This document shows, in pieces, positions 10,533 to 18,939 of a DNA stretch of 64,000 nt (its first letter is position 1; every line of letters begins with the position of its first letter). Position numbers and translations under genes: made by a program. The notes beneath the pieces are model-generated. The model saw only the letters and a program-made list of their open reading frames with translations. It ran no database searches and was not told the origin of the DNA. Source of the DNA: Polaromonas sp047303325 (GTDB taxonomy: Bacteria; Pseudomonadota; Gammaproteobacteria; Burkholderiales; Burkholderiaceae_C); NCBI RefSeq assembly GCF_047303325.1, contig NZ_JBKBEX010000006.1, positions 1 to 64,000 on the forward strand. The letters are read 5' to 3'.

Positions 10533-10555
10533 TCCCTCTCCCCCTGGGAGAGGGA
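10533..10555. repeat. Hairpin of the ccctctccc/gggagaggg repeat family
   Basis: Perfect arms tccctctccc and gggagaggga flank a 3-base loop, between the convergent D-aminoacylase and LysR genes. The same hairpin occurs twice near 49300-49410. It may serve as a bidirectional terminator although a T-run is lacking. Confidence 0.6.
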
Positions 10556-10591
10556 GTAAGAAAGGGCCTCGAGGGGTGGGCAGAGGCTCAG

Positions 10592-11575
10592 TCAGTCCAG
10601 ACTGTCGACCGTATCCGGATCCGGCACATCCCCAATCGCTTCACGCGTCAGCGCAGCCTGGCTTTTGAGCCAGTCGCAAAAAGCCACAACCTCGGGCCTG
10701 GCCACGTTGCGCGGGCCCACGATCAGCCAGTAGCTCATGGGCGACTCCATGCGCGTCTGCGGCAGGGGTTCGACCAGGTCGCCCGAGGCCAGGCTTTCGG
10801 CGATCAGCGGCAGGCGCGCCAGCACCACGCCTTGGCCCGTCAGCGTGGCCTGCACCATCTGGTAGGCGTAATTGAAGTACAGCCAGCGCTTGGCCTCGAG
10901 CTTGGGGCTGGCATGCTCGTCCAGCCAGCGCCGCCAGGTCAGCCATTCCAGGTGGGTCTGGTGGGCGTCGCCTGCCTCGATCAGGGTGAACTGCGCGAGG
11001 TCGTCGGGTTTCTTCAGGCGCGGCCCGCTTTTGAGCAGCCAGGGGCTGATGACCGGCGTGATCTGCTCGCCGAAAAGCCGTATCGCGCCCGGCGGCATGT
11101 GGCTGGCCGGGGCGTAGCGCAGGGCTAAATCCAGGTCCGAAATGTCCAGGTCCACCGCGACGTCCGACGCATCAATCCGGATGTCGATGTCGGGGTTGTC
11201 GCGCTGGAAGCCCTCCAGCCGCGGGATCAGCCACATCGAGGCGAAGGAGGCAAAGGTGGTCAGCGACACGCTTTTGCGCCCTGCTGTCTGGCGTATCTGC
11301 CGCACCGCGTTGTCTATGCGCTCCAGCGAGGGTGTGACGGCCCGCAGCAGGATGCCGCCGGCGGCGGTCAGCTCCACGGCCCGGGTGTGGCGGTGGAAAA
11401 GGCTCACGCCCACGTCCTCTTCCAGGCCCTGGATCTGCCGGCTTACGGCCGACTGGGTCAGGGCCAGTTCCTCCGAGGCGGCGCGGAAATTGAGGTGGCG
11501 CGCCACGGCCTCGAAAGCCCGAAGCTGGCCTGCGGAAATCGGCCGGGAACGCAAGTGTGTTTGTGAATGCAGCAT
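10592..11575 (-). CDS. LysR-family transcriptional regulator, GcvA-like
   Basis: A 327-residue regulator. The N-terminal winged helix-turn-helix (AGQLRAFEAVARHLNFRAASEELALTQ... QIQGLEEDVGVSLFHRHTR) is followed by a substrate-binding effector domain. The overall pattern is that of the GcvA subgroup. It is convergent with the D-aminoacylase gene and separated by a hairpin. The gene on its other side (11726) diverges from it and is a candidate target. No effector can be deduced. Confidence 0.88.
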   Translation of the reverse strand: MLHSQTHLRSRPISAGQLRAFEAVARHLNFRAASEELALTQSAVSRQIQGLEEDVGVSLFHRHTRAVELTAAGGILLRAVTPSLERIDNAVRQIRQTAGRKSVSLTTFASFASMWLIPRLEGFQRDNPDIDIRIDASDVAVDLDISDLDLALRYAPASHMPPGAIRLFGEQITPVISPWLLKSGPRLKKPDDLAQFTLIEAGDAHQTHLEWLTWRRWLDEHASPKLEAKRWLYFNYAYQMVQATLTGQGVVLARLPLIAESLASGDLVEPLPQTRMESPMSYWLIVGPRNVARPEVVAFCDWLKSQAALTREAIGDVPDPDTVDSLD

Positions 11576-11725
11576 GACAGTTCGGGGGTATTAGGGCAAT
11601 TTCGGCCTGATTGATTGATGCGATTATGGAATGAATAGCTTACCGCGATTTCATTGGACCGCGCAAGCCGGCAGCGAGATGATTCAACCCTCATCACTCA
11701 CTTTGTGCCTTTTTTGGAGAACACC

Positions 11726-12361
11726 ATGGAACACTCAGCTTCTCACGCAGGCGACCGCTTTTTGCAACAGGCTACCGATGCCACCACCGGCCAGGTTGAC
11801 GGGTTGGCGGGCTTCTGGAAGCTGGGTGCGGGACGGGCCCTGACCTTGCACGCCGCCCAGGCCGGTGTGTTGCGAATTGCGCATGGCCGGGTCTGGGCCA
11901 CCTTCGATTCCGCCAGCCTGGACGCCGAGGTGCGCGCCGGCGACCATTTCCTGAGCCGGGGCGAGAGCCTGACGCTCAAGGCCGGTGAGTCGCTCGTGAT
12001 CGAGTCCTTCAGCGCGGGCCATGCCGCATCGGCTTATTTCAGCTGGGAGCCTGTTGCGGCCTGCGCCGCCGTCAGGCAGCCTGTTGCCGAGCCGGCCGGC
12101 TGGCGCGCAGGCGTGCTGCAGCCGCTGAGCGACTTGCGCGCCGCCTTCGGCCTGGCCGCCGGCGCCCTGGGACGCCTGGCCCGCGGCCTGGTGCTGGGCG
12201 CGGCAGCGGCGGTTGAGGCCCTGCTGACCCCTTTGGCCATGGTTTTTTTGACCGCCCGCGCCCGCCCCATGGCGGCCGGCCACGACTTTGACACTTTCAA
12301 GGCCGACCAGCGCCGGCACCCGCACAACTACAACGTGCTGGCCATGTCCAACCTCGTCTAG
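11726..12361 (+). CDS. DUF2917-family protein
   Basis: A 211-residue protein. Residues about 25-90 match DUF2917: a small beta-rich domain with TLHAAQAGVLRIAHGRVWAT and a GDHFLSRGESLTL turn, cupin-like in appearance. The C-terminal half is alanine-rich and partly hydrophobic. Function is unknown for the family. The start at 11726 follows a ttggaga ribosome binding site; upstream in-frame starts lack one. It diverges from a LysR gene 150 bases away. Confidence 0.72.
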   Translation: MEHSASHAGDRFLQQATDATTGQVDGLAGFWKLGAGRALTLHAAQAGVLRIAHGRVWATFDSASLDAEVRAGDHFLSRGESLTLKAGESLVIESFSAGHAASAYFSWEPVAACAAVRQPVAEPAGWRAGVLQPLSDLRAAFGLAAGALGRLARGLVLGAAAAVEALLTPLAMVFLTARARPMAAGHDFDTFKADQRRHPHNYNVLAMSNLV

Positions 12362-12411
12362 TTCCGAGTCATACCGTTCTAGTCAGTGGCTCCTTCCGGA
12401 AGGGAGCTTTG

Positions 12412-12442
12412 AACCCGCGGCCGCAAGGCTGCGGGTTTTTTT
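12412..12442 (+). terminator. Intrinsic terminator after the DUF2917 gene
   Basis: The stem aacccgc...gcgggtt with an inner gcc/ggc pair is followed by eight T residues. It lies about 50 bases past the stop codon. The stop codon of the convergent TfoX-like gene falls in its T tract. Confidence 0.75.
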
Positions 12443-12899
12443 ATGCGCGGCTTTTTTTGGCCGGGGCCACCTTGGCTTGGGTTTTTGCCTTGGCGGGGGC
12501 TTTTGCTTTCGGTTTTGGTTTCGGCTTCTTGGCCGGTTTGGCCGCGCGCGCCCTGAGCGCGCACTCCAGCGCCAGGCGGGCCCAGGGCAGCATCAAGGAC
12601 GGTGATTCCATGGCCTCTTCGGGCGCGCTGTAGTAGCCCAGACTGTGCGGGGAGCGAACGCCGTTGCGCGTCATCTCGTAGGTGAAGCGGCTGCAGCCCT
12701 GGGCTTCGAACAGGCCGCGCGTGGCCTCATCGGCCTTGAGCCACAAAATCTCGCCTCCGCCCAGGTCGGCCACCAGCGCGAAGGTCAGGCCGCCGGTGCT
12801 GATGCCGAACCCGCCGAACATGCGTTTGGCGACGCAGGGCCCCACGCCCGACAGGAGTTCGCAGCAGTACATCGCAAAATCATTTTTGGGTGAGGCCAT
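12441..12899 (-). CDS. TfoX N-terminal-domain protein
   Basis: A 152-residue protein. Residues 1-110 match the TfoX N-terminal domain (KRMFGGFGISTGGLTFALV... LWLKADEA... Y.M). The domain is related to competence regulator TfoX/Sxy but is often found alone with unknown role. The C-terminal 35 residues are an Ala/Lys/Pro tail like those of histone-like proteins, which suggests contact with nucleic acid. The start at 12899 was chosen because the domain begins there; a longer frame to 12974 adds unconserved residues. It is convergent with the DUF2917 gene. Confidence 0.75.
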   Translation of the reverse strand: MASPKNDFAMYCCELLSGVGPCVAKRMFGGFGISTGGLTFALVADLGGGEILWLKADEATRGLFEAQGCSRFTYEMTRNGVRSPHSLGYYSAPEEAMESPSLMLPWARLALECALRARAAKPAKKPKPKPKAKAPAKAKTQAKVAPAKKSRA

Positions 12900-13001
12900 G
12901 GCGCAACGATAACAAAGCGCGGGTACTTGCATCAACCGCGGTTTTGCCTCGGCTGTCGCCGAAGGGCGCGCCAAGCATCCGCAGGCCGCGATAATTTACG
13001 C

Positions 13002-13559
13002 ATGACCGCCGCATCCCAGACCCGTTCCCTTCCCGCTTCCGTCACGCCCCATGGCGGCTTGCCCGTGCGCGTGGTGGTCATGGGTGTGGCGGGCTGCGGC
13101 AAGTCGGCGGTCGGGCGCCTGGTGGCTCAGCAACTTTCGCTGCCGCTGGTCGAGGGCGACGACTTCCACCCGCCCGGCAATATCGCCAAGATGCAACAGG
13201 GCATTGCCCTCACCGACGAGGACCGCGAGGGCTGGCTGAGGCAGCTGGGCGCCGAACTGGCGCGCCACCCCGAGGGCGTGGTGTTGACCTGCTCGGCCCT
13301 GAAAGCCGGCTACCGCGACCGCCTGCGCGCCGCCGCTTCAGGCCTGCGCTTTGTGCACCTGGCCATCAGCCAGGCCGAGTCGCTGCGCCGCGTGTCCATG
13401 CGCCCCGGCCACTTCTACCCGCCCAGCCTGGTGGCCAGCCAGTTTGAGGCCTTGCAGGACCCTTCGGCCGAGCCCGGTGTGCTGACCCTGGCCGGCGATG
13501 CGCCGCTGGAATCACTGGCGCGCAGCGCGGCGGACTGGTTGTCCGGCACCAGTTCCTGA
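13002..13559 (+). CDS. gntK: Gluconokinase, GntK type
   Basis: A 185-residue cytosolic kinase that makes 6-phosphogluconate from gluconate and ATP. It has a P-loop GVAGCGKSAVG (about 28-38), the family motif EGDDFHPPGNIAKMQQGIAL, and the CSALKAGYRDRLR and HFYPPSLVASQF segments. Length fits the thermoresistant gluconokinase family. No permease or dehydratase gene lies beside it. The gene ends one base before the convergent LysR gene. The start at 13002 is the first ATG after the divergent TfoX-like gene's likely promoter. Confidence 0.92.
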   Translation: MTAASQTRSLPASVTPHGGLPVRVVVMGVAGCGKSAVGRLVAQQLSLPLVEGDDFHPPGNIAKMQQGIALTDEDREGWLRQLGAELARHPEGVVLTCSALKAGYRDRLRAAASGLRFVHLAISQAESLRRVSMRPGHFYPPSLVASQFEALQDPSAEPGVLTLAGDAPLESLARSAADWLSGTSS

Positions 13560-13560
13560 G

Positions 13561-14463
13561 TCAGGGCGTGCGCGCCTTCATGGTGTCCACCACCAGATCG
13601 TGCAAGGCCTGCGCGGCCGCCGACAGGCTGCCCTCCTGCCGTCGCACCAGGTAGATCTTGCGCGTCAGGCCGCTGGCGGCCAGGGGACGGGTCACCAGGC
13701 TTTTGCGCTCAAAGTGAAACAGCGTCAGCGCGGGCACCACGCTGATGCCCAGTCCGGCCTCGACCATGCCCGCGGCGGTGGCCAGCTGGTCGACTTCCAG
13801 CACGGTGTTGGCCTGCTGCGGATGCAGGGCCGCCTCCAGCGCCTGACGCACGCTGCTGTTGCGCGACATGTGGATAAAAGGGTAGGGCGCCAGTTTTTTC
13901 AGCGTCGGCGATGCCTCGGCCGCCAGCGGATGGTCCTTGCGGCACACCAGGTAAAAGCGGTCGGTGCAGACCAGCCGCGTGCTCAGGCCCGCGTGGCTCA
14001 CACCGGTGGAGGCCAGCGCGAAATCGGCCTTGCCGCTCCTCACCAGGTCCACGCAGGCATCCGACAGCAGGTCGCTGAGGTTGAGCTCTATGCCCGGCCA
14101 GGCCTTCCTGAATTCGGCGAACACCGCGGGCAACCAGCCCGCCGCCAGCGAGGGCAGGGCCGCGATGTGCACCCGGCCCTTGCGGCGCTCCACATGGTCG
14201 CTCAGGTCGCCGAGAGCCGCGCCGAAATCCTCGACCAGCCGGCGCGCCGAGGCCGCGAAGAGCCGGCCTTCGGCCGTCAGTTCCACGCTGCGCGTGTCGC
14301 GGTCAAACAGCCGGGTCTTGAGCTCGCCCTCCAGCGCGCGTATCAGCGCGCTGAAGGCCGGCTGCGAGAGGTGGCAGGTGGCCGCAGCCTGCGTGAAGCT
14401 GCGCTGCTCGGCCAGAACCAGGAAGGCGCGCAGCTGTCGCAAGGAGAGATTGGGTTGGGCCAT
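13561..14463 (-). CDS. LysR-family transcriptional regulator of the AtuA-type locus
   Basis: A 300-residue regulator with a typical N-terminal helix-turn-helix (LSLRQLRAFLVLAEQRSFTQAAATCHLS..., about 5-65) and a periplasmic-binding-protein-like effector domain. It diverges from the AtuA-type gene with only 88 bases between them. That gap is AT-rich and contains an attca-N6-tgaat inverted repeat. It probably controls the AtuA/Bug genes. The effector is unknown. Confidence 0.88.
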   Translation of the reverse strand: MAQPNLSLRQLRAFLVLAEQRSFTQAAATCHLSQPAFSALIRALEGELKTRLFDRDTRSVELTAEGRLFAASARRLVEDFGAALGDLSDHVERRKGRVHIAALPSLAAGWLPAVFAEFRKAWPGIELNLSDLLSDACVDLVRSGKADFALASTGVSHAGLSTRLVCTDRFYLVCRKDHPLAAEASPTLKKLAPYPFIHMSRNSSVRQALEAALHPQQANTVLEVDQLATAAGMVEAGLGISVVPALTLFHFERKSLVTRPLAASGLTRKIYLVRRQEGSLSAAAQALHDLVVDTMKARTP

Positions 14464-14472
14464 TTATTTGCT

Positions 14473-14488
14473 ATTCAAATCAATGAAT
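14473..14488. promoter_or_regulatory. Candidate LysR operator
   Basis: The inverted repeat attca-N6-tgaat has the T-N11-A form of LysR sites. It lies in the 88-base AT-rich gap between the LysR gene and the divergent AtuA-type gene. It is close to the LysR start, where autoregulatory sites usually sit. Confidence 0.4.
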
Positions 14489-14551
14489 CAGTATTTTCAA
14501 TTTTACAAATAAATGCGCAAGGCCTAAATTCAGGACTCCCACCACTCGTCC

Positions 14552-15916
14552 ATGACTGAATCCACGCTTTCCCCTTTGTTGATAGGCTGCGCCGCCGGTT
14601 TTTCCGGCGACCGTGTCGATGCCGCCGGGCCGGTGGTGGACACGCTGATCGCGCGCGGCGGGCCGGCCTTCCTGATTTTTGAAACCCTGGCCGAGCGCAC
14701 GCTGGCGCTGGCGCAACTGCGCCGCCGCGCCGATCCTGATGCCGGCTTTGAGCCGTTGCTGGACGACATGCTGCGCCCGGTGCTGGCGCGCTGCCTGGCG
14801 CACAAGATCCGCATCGTGAGCAACTTCGGCGCCGCCAACCCGCTGGCTGCCGCGCGCCACATACAGGCCATGGCCGCCGGCATGGGCCTGCCCGCGCCGC
14901 GCATCGCCGTGGTGGCGGGCGACGACCTCTCGGGCGCATCGCGCGAGCCGCTGTTGCGCGCGCAACTGGGCGCGGCCCTGGACGGCATACGCAAGGTGAG
15001 CGCCAACGCCTACATAGGCGCAGAGGCCATCGCCGCCGCGCTGGACGCCGGCGCACAGATCGTGGTGGCCGGGCGCGTGGCCGACCCCTCATTGACGGTG
15101 GGGCCGGCCATGTCGCATTTCGGCTGGCGCGCCGACGACTGGGACCGGCTGGCGCGCGCGACCATGGCGGGCCATTTGCTGGAGTGCGGCGCTCAGGTCT
15201 GCGGCGGCTATTTCGCCGACCCCGGCTACAAAGAGGTGCCCGACCTGCACGCCGTGGGCTACCCCATCGCCGAAATCGACAGCGAGGGAAATTGCGTCAT
15301 CGGCAAGGCCGCGCACACCGGTGGCGTGCTCAGCCTCGCCGGCGTCAAGGAACAGCTGCTGTATGAAGTGCACGATCCCGCCGCCTACCTGACGCCCGAT
15401 GTAGTGGCCGACATCAGTGCCGCGTGGCTCAGCCCGGCCGGGCCCGACCGCGTGGCCCTGAGCGGCGTGCGCGGCCATGCGCGGCCGGCCAGCCTCAAAG
15501 TCAATGTCTGCCATGAAGGCGGCTGGCTGGCCGAGGGTGAAATCTCTTATGCCGGCCCGCGCGCCGAGGCGCGCGCCCGCCTGGCCGCCGAGGTGCTGCG
15601 CCGGCGCCTGCCGGAGCTTGCGCTGCGTGTGGACCTGATAGGCGCGCTCAGCATCATGGGCGACGACACGGGCCGTTTGCTGGCGGATACCGCCGCGGGT
15701 GATGCGCGTGACGTGCGCCTGCGCGTCGCCGCGACCCATGCCGAGCGCACGCAGGCCGAGCGGCTACCGCGCGAGGTCACGGCGCTGTACTGCTGCGGCC
15801 CGGCCGGCGGCGGCGGCGTGCGCACTTCGCTGACGCCCAGGCTCAATACCCTGTCTTGCCTGGTGCCGCGCGAAGCGGTGCCGCTGCGCTTTGAGATGCT
15901 GGAGGATGCGCAATGA
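14552..15916 (+). CDS. AtuA-type protein (acyclic terpene utilisation family, DUF1446)
   Basis: A 454-residue protein. Family features are the glycine-rich GCAAGFSGDRVDAAGPVVD start, the VSNFGAANPLAAARHI segment, IVVAGRVADPSLTVGP and CGGYFADPGYKEVPDL. AtuA proteins of Pseudomonas act with citronellol and geraniol degradation, but the family is broad and its chemistry is not settled. No geranyl-CoA carboxylase genes are here, so a terpene role is not implied. It overlaps the next gene (ATGA), which supplies the small domain that is often fused at the C-terminus. Confidence 0.82.
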   Translation: MTESTLSPLLIGCAAGFSGDRVDAAGPVVDTLIARGGPAFLIFETLAERTLALAQLRRRADPDAGFEPLLDDMLRPVLARCLAHKIRIVSNFGAANPLAAARHIQAMAAGMGLPAPRIAVVAGDDLSGASREPLLRAQLGAALDGIRKVSANAYIGAEAIAAALDAGAQIVVAGRVADPSLTVGPAMSHFGWRADDWDRLARATMAGHLLECGAQVCGGYFADPGYKEVPDLHAVGYPIAEIDSEGNCVIGKAAHTGGVLSLAGVKEQLLYEVHDPAAYLTPDVVADISAAWLSPAGPDRVALSGVRGHARPASLKVNVCHEGGWLAEGEISYAGPRAEARARLAAEVLRRRLPELALRVDLIGALSIMGDDTGRLLADTAAGDARDVRLRVAATHAERTQAERLPREVTALYCCGPAGGGGVRTSLTPRLNTLSCLVPREAVPLRFEMLEDAQ

Positions 15917-16275
15917 GCGCCGCACACATCACAGTGCCTTTGTACCGCGCCGCCCACGGCCGCACCGGCGACAAGGGCAACCGCTCCAACATCAGCGTGA
16001 TCGCCTGGCACGCTGATCTCTACCCCCTGCTGCTGTCGCAAGTCACCGAGGGCGTGGTGGCACGGCACTTTGCCCACAGGCGGCCGGCCCGCGTGCAGCG
16101 CTTTGAGCTGCCGCAGCTGGCGGCGCTCAATTTTGTGCTCGACGAGGTGCTGGACGGCGGCGTCAACGACGCGCTCAACCTGGACACCCACGGCAAAGCT
16201 CTGTCCTTCTGGCTGCTGGATTTGCCGATAGAGATTCCCGCCGCGCTGGCGCCCTTGCTGGCGGGGCCGCCCTGA
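15913..16275 (+). CDS. AtuA-associated small protein (ferredoxin-like-fold domain)
   Basis: A 120-residue protein matching the domain found at the C-terminus of longer AtuA proteins. Conserved features are the start AAHGRTGDKGNRSNISVIAW and the later LPQLAALNFVLDEVLDGG and HGKALSFWLLDL. It overlaps the upstream AtuA-type gene by ATGA, so the pair is a split form of a two-domain protein and probably forms a complex. Biochemical role unknown. Confidence 0.78.
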   Translation: MSAAHITVPLYRAAHGRTGDKGNRSNISVIAWHADLYPLLLSQVTEGVVARHFAHRRPARVQRFELPQLAALNFVLDEVLDGGVNDALNLDTHGKALSFWLLDLPIEIPAALAPLLAGPP

Positions 16276-16323
16276 CGTTTTCGACAGACGGCGACTGACT
16301 TTCAATTCAAAAAAGGAGACAAC

Positions 16324-17319
16324 ATGACCCCCTCAACAAGGAACTTCACAAGCCCGCGCATTCGCCCGCTCGTGCTCGCCGCCGCCGCGCTCTGCGCGCT
16401 GGCACCCGTGCTGGCGCCGGCCCAGGGCTTTCCCGACAAGCCCATCACCTTCATCGTGCCTTTTGCCGCCGGCAGCGCGACCGACCAGCTGGCGCGCGCC
16501 ATAGGCCAGGCCGTGACCAACGACAGCAAGATCAGCGTGGTGGTGGACAACAAGCCCGGCGCCAACAGTTTTATAGGCGCGCAGGCGGCGGCCAAGGCCA
16601 GGCCCGACGGCTACACCGTCTTCATCACCACCAACACCACGCAGTCGGCCAATGAGCACCTGTTCAAGAAGCTGCCTTATGACCCGGTCAAGGACTTCGC
16701 GCCGCTCACGGCCCTGGGGCGCGGCGGCCAGATCATGGTCGTCAACCCGGCGTTGCCGGTCAACAGCGTGGCCGACTTCATCAAGCTCGCCAAATCCAAA
16801 CCGGGCAAGCTGTCCTTCGGCAGCGGCAGCTCCTCCAGCCGCGTCGCGGGCGAACAGTTCAAGCAGATGACGGGCACCTACATCCTGAACATTCCCTACA
16901 AGAGCAACCCGCCGGCCGTGACCGACCTGCTGGGCGGCCAGATCGACATGATGATCACTGACATGGCCACCGGCCTGCCGCAGGTCAAGGCCGGCAAGCT
17001 CAAGGCGCTGGGCGTGTCCACGCGGCAGCGCTCGCCGCTGGCGCCGGATGTGCCCACCATCGCCGAGGCCGGCGTGAAGGGTTATGAGATGACCTACTGG
17101 TTTGCCGCCTACGCGCCCGCCGGCACGCCGGCCGATGTGGTGGCCAAGCTCGCCGACATGCTGGCGCGCGCCGCGCACAGCCCCTCGGCCGCGCCTTTCT
17201 ACCAGTCCAGCGGCACCGAGATCTTCACCAGCAAGCCGGAAGAGCTGCGCAAGTTCCAGGCGGACGAAACCCTCAAGTGGGGAAAAATCATCAAGGCGGC
17301 GGGCATAGAGCCCGAATAA
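16324..17319 (+). CDS. Bug/TctC-family tripartite tricarboxylate transporter receptor
   Basis: A 331-residue periplasmic binding protein. The N-terminal signal peptide ends near LAPAQG. Then come the family motifs FPDKPITFIVPFAAGSATDQLAR, VVDNKPGANSFIGAQ and PDGYTV. Bug proteins bind small carboxylates and similar molecules. No TctA or TctB membrane subunits are nearby, as is usual for the expanded Bug set in Burkholderiales. It follows the AtuA-type pair by 48 bases with a strong aaaaggagac ribosome binding site, so it may bind that pathway's substrate. Confidence 0.9.
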   Translation: MTPSTRNFTSPRIRPLVLAAAALCALAPVLAPAQGFPDKPITFIVPFAAGSATDQLARAIGQAVTNDSKISVVVDNKPGANSFIGAQAAAKARPDGYTVFITTNTTQSANEHLFKKLPYDPVKDFAPLTALGRGGQIMVVNPALPVNSVADFIKLAKSKPGKLSFGSGSSSSRVAGEQFKQMTGTYILNIPYKSNPPAVTDLLGGQIDMMITDMATGLPQVKAGKLKALGVSTRQRSPLAPDVPTIAEAGVKGYEMTYWFAAYAPAGTPADVVAKLADMLARAAHSPSAAPFYQSSGTEIFTSKPEELRKFQADETLKWGKIIKAAGIEPE

Positions 17320-17353
17320 GGGCAGGAGGCTGTGGGCTTGGGATTCAACTATT

Positions 17354-17367
17354 CGTAATGCATTACG
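17354..17367. promoter_or_regulatory. 14-bp perfect palindrome upstream of the metallo-beta-lactamase-fold gene
   Basis: The sequence cgtaatgcattacg is a perfect palindrome in a short AT-rich stretch between two genes. This size and position suit a dimeric repressor operator. No cognate regulator is identified. Confidence 0.4.
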
Positions 17368-17439
17368 TTTAAGTAAAATTCCTGGCAAAGCCGGCGGCCG
17401 CTGCTCAGCCCTGCGCCGCGCCCCACACCAGGAAACCGC

Positions 17440-18429
17440 ATGTCCAAAGCCTTCGCCTCCCAGTCCGACCTGACCGACAAGACCATCACCTTCGAGCAGC
17501 TCAGCGCGCATTGCTGGGCCTACACCGCCGAGGGCGACCCCAACTCCGGCGTCATCATCGGCGACAAGTTCATCATGGTCAGCGACGCCACGGCCACGCC
17601 GGCGATGGCGCAGGACTTGATCAAGCGCATACGCACTGTCAGCGACAAGCCCATCAAATACGTGCTGCTCACGCACTACCACGCGGTGCGCGTGCTGGGC
17701 GCCAGCGCCTACGCCGCCGAGGGCGCGACCGAAATCATCGCCAGCCAGGGCACTTATGAACTGATCGTCGAGCGCGGCGCGCAGGACATGCAAAGCGAGA
17801 TGGAGCGTTTCCCGCGCCTCTTTCGCAATGCCGAAAGCGTGCCCGGCCTGACCTGGCCGACCCTGGTGATAGACGGCGGCAACCCCGTTAAGGGCGAAAA
17901 GCCCGGCAAGCTGGTGCTGGACCTGGGCGGCGTGAAGGTGCAGATCTGGCACCCGGGCCCCGGCCACACGCGCGGCGACACGATTGCCTGGATTGAAGAA
18001 GAAAAAGTGCTGTTCTCGGGCGACCTGGTCGAATACGAGGCCGGTGTCTACACCGGCGACGCCCAGCTCGAGGAATGGCCCGCCACCCTGGAGGCCCTGC
18101 GCGCGCTCAAGGCCGAGGCCATAGTCCCCGGCCGCGGCGAGGCCATGAAAGGCGCGGCCAACGTCAACAAGGCGCTGGACTACACCAGGCGCTGGGTCGA
18201 AACCCTGTACAAGGCCGGCAAGGAAGCGGCCGCCGCCGGCATGGACCTCAAGGCCGCCATGGCCCACACCCGCAAAAGCATGGACCCGGTCTTCGGCCAT
18301 GTGTTCATCTACGAGCACTGCCTGCCGTTTGACGTGAGCCGCGCCTTTGACGAAGCCAGCGGCATCAAGAATCCGCGCATCTGGACCGCTGAGCGGGACA
18401 AGGAAATGTGGGCCGCGCTTCAGGGCTAA
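17440..18429 (+). CDS. Metallo-beta-lactamase-fold protein with an altered metal motif
   Basis: A 329-residue MBL-fold protein. The usual HxHxDH signature reads H79-Y-H81-A-V-R84 here, so the Asp and third His are replaced by Val and Arg. Other fold elements are kept: GHTRGDTIAW, LFSGDLVEYEAG and VPGRGEAM. Length and C-terminal extension resemble quinoprotein-relay-type or glyoxalase-II-like MBL proteins. Loss of two ligands implies a single-metal or non-hydrolytic protein; this is inferred. There is no signal peptide. A palindrome precedes it at 17354. Confidence 0.78.
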   Translation: MSKAFASQSDLTDKTITFEQLSAHCWAYTAEGDPNSGVIIGDKFIMVSDATATPAMAQDLIKRIRTVSDKPIKYVLLTHYHAVRVLGASAYAAEGATEIIASQGTYELIVERGAQDMQSEMERFPRLFRNAESVPGLTWPTLVIDGGNPVKGEKPGKLVLDLGGVKVQIWHPGPGHTRGDTIAWIEEEKVLFSGDLVEYEAGVYTGDAQLEEWPATLEALRALKAEAIVPGRGEAMKGAANVNKALDYTRRWVETLYKAGKEAAAAGMDLKAAMAHTRKSMDPVFGHVFIYEHCLPFDVSRAFDEASGIKNPRIWTAERDKEMWAALQG

Positions 18430-18453
18430 GGTCGCGCACTCCTGAGGCCGGGC

Positions 18454-18861
18454 TTAGGTATCCAGGTCCAGCGCGGACAGCAACCCGGCAAAAGCATCCA
18501 GCGCGGCCTGGCCGTCCATGTGCTCCATGCGTTCGAGCACGTCGTCATCCTCGACCAGGCAGTAACCCAGGCTGAAGCGCTTGAAGCGCCGGGCGGCCAG
18601 TTCGCCGTGGTGCAGAACCTGCAAGTTGGTATGGCGGCTGTCCTGGCGTATGCGCTCCAGCAGCGCCAGCACCTGTTTCTGCCCGCCCTCCAGCTGCTGG
18701 CAAAAACGCATGCCGTCAAAGATCAGCAGGCCGGTGATGCCGCGCTCGGCGTTGGCCTGCCGGGCCTTGGCGGCGATGTCGCCGACGACGCTGAGCGGCG
18801 CTTCAGGGGCCAGTGTGCTGACATAAAGGATTTCATACAGGGAGGTGCTTGTGAGTGTCAT
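18454..18861 (-). CDS. BLUF-domain blue-light sensor
   Basis: A 135-residue single-domain BLUF protein. Flavin-contact residues of the family are present: Tyr13 (YEILYVS), Asn37 (QANAERGITG) and Gln55 (FCQQLEGG). The region equivalent to AppA Trp104/Met106 reads FSLGY, so Trp is absent. No output domain is attached, so it must signal through a partner. It diverges from an FNR-like regulator gene 78 bases away. The start at 18861 was chosen to fit the usual short N-terminus. Confidence 0.85.
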   Translation of the reverse strand: MTLTSTSLYEILYVSTLAPEAPLSVVGDIAAKARQANAERGITGLLIFDGMRFCQQLEGGQKQVLALLERIRQDSRHTNLQVLHHGELAARRFKRFSLGYCLVEDDDVLERMEHMDGQAALDAFAGLLSALDLDT

Positions 18862-18939
18862 CGCGGCACAATGTAGCGGCACGCCTCGCACGGCACAATG
18901 TCAAAAGACACAGGGATATGCGCCTAAGATAAGTCTTTT

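Noticed and set aside
16333..18318. 661-residue minus-strand frame
   Set aside because: It is the antisense shadow of the Bug and MBL-fold genes in GC-rich DNA and shows His/Gly/Arg-rich non-protein composition.
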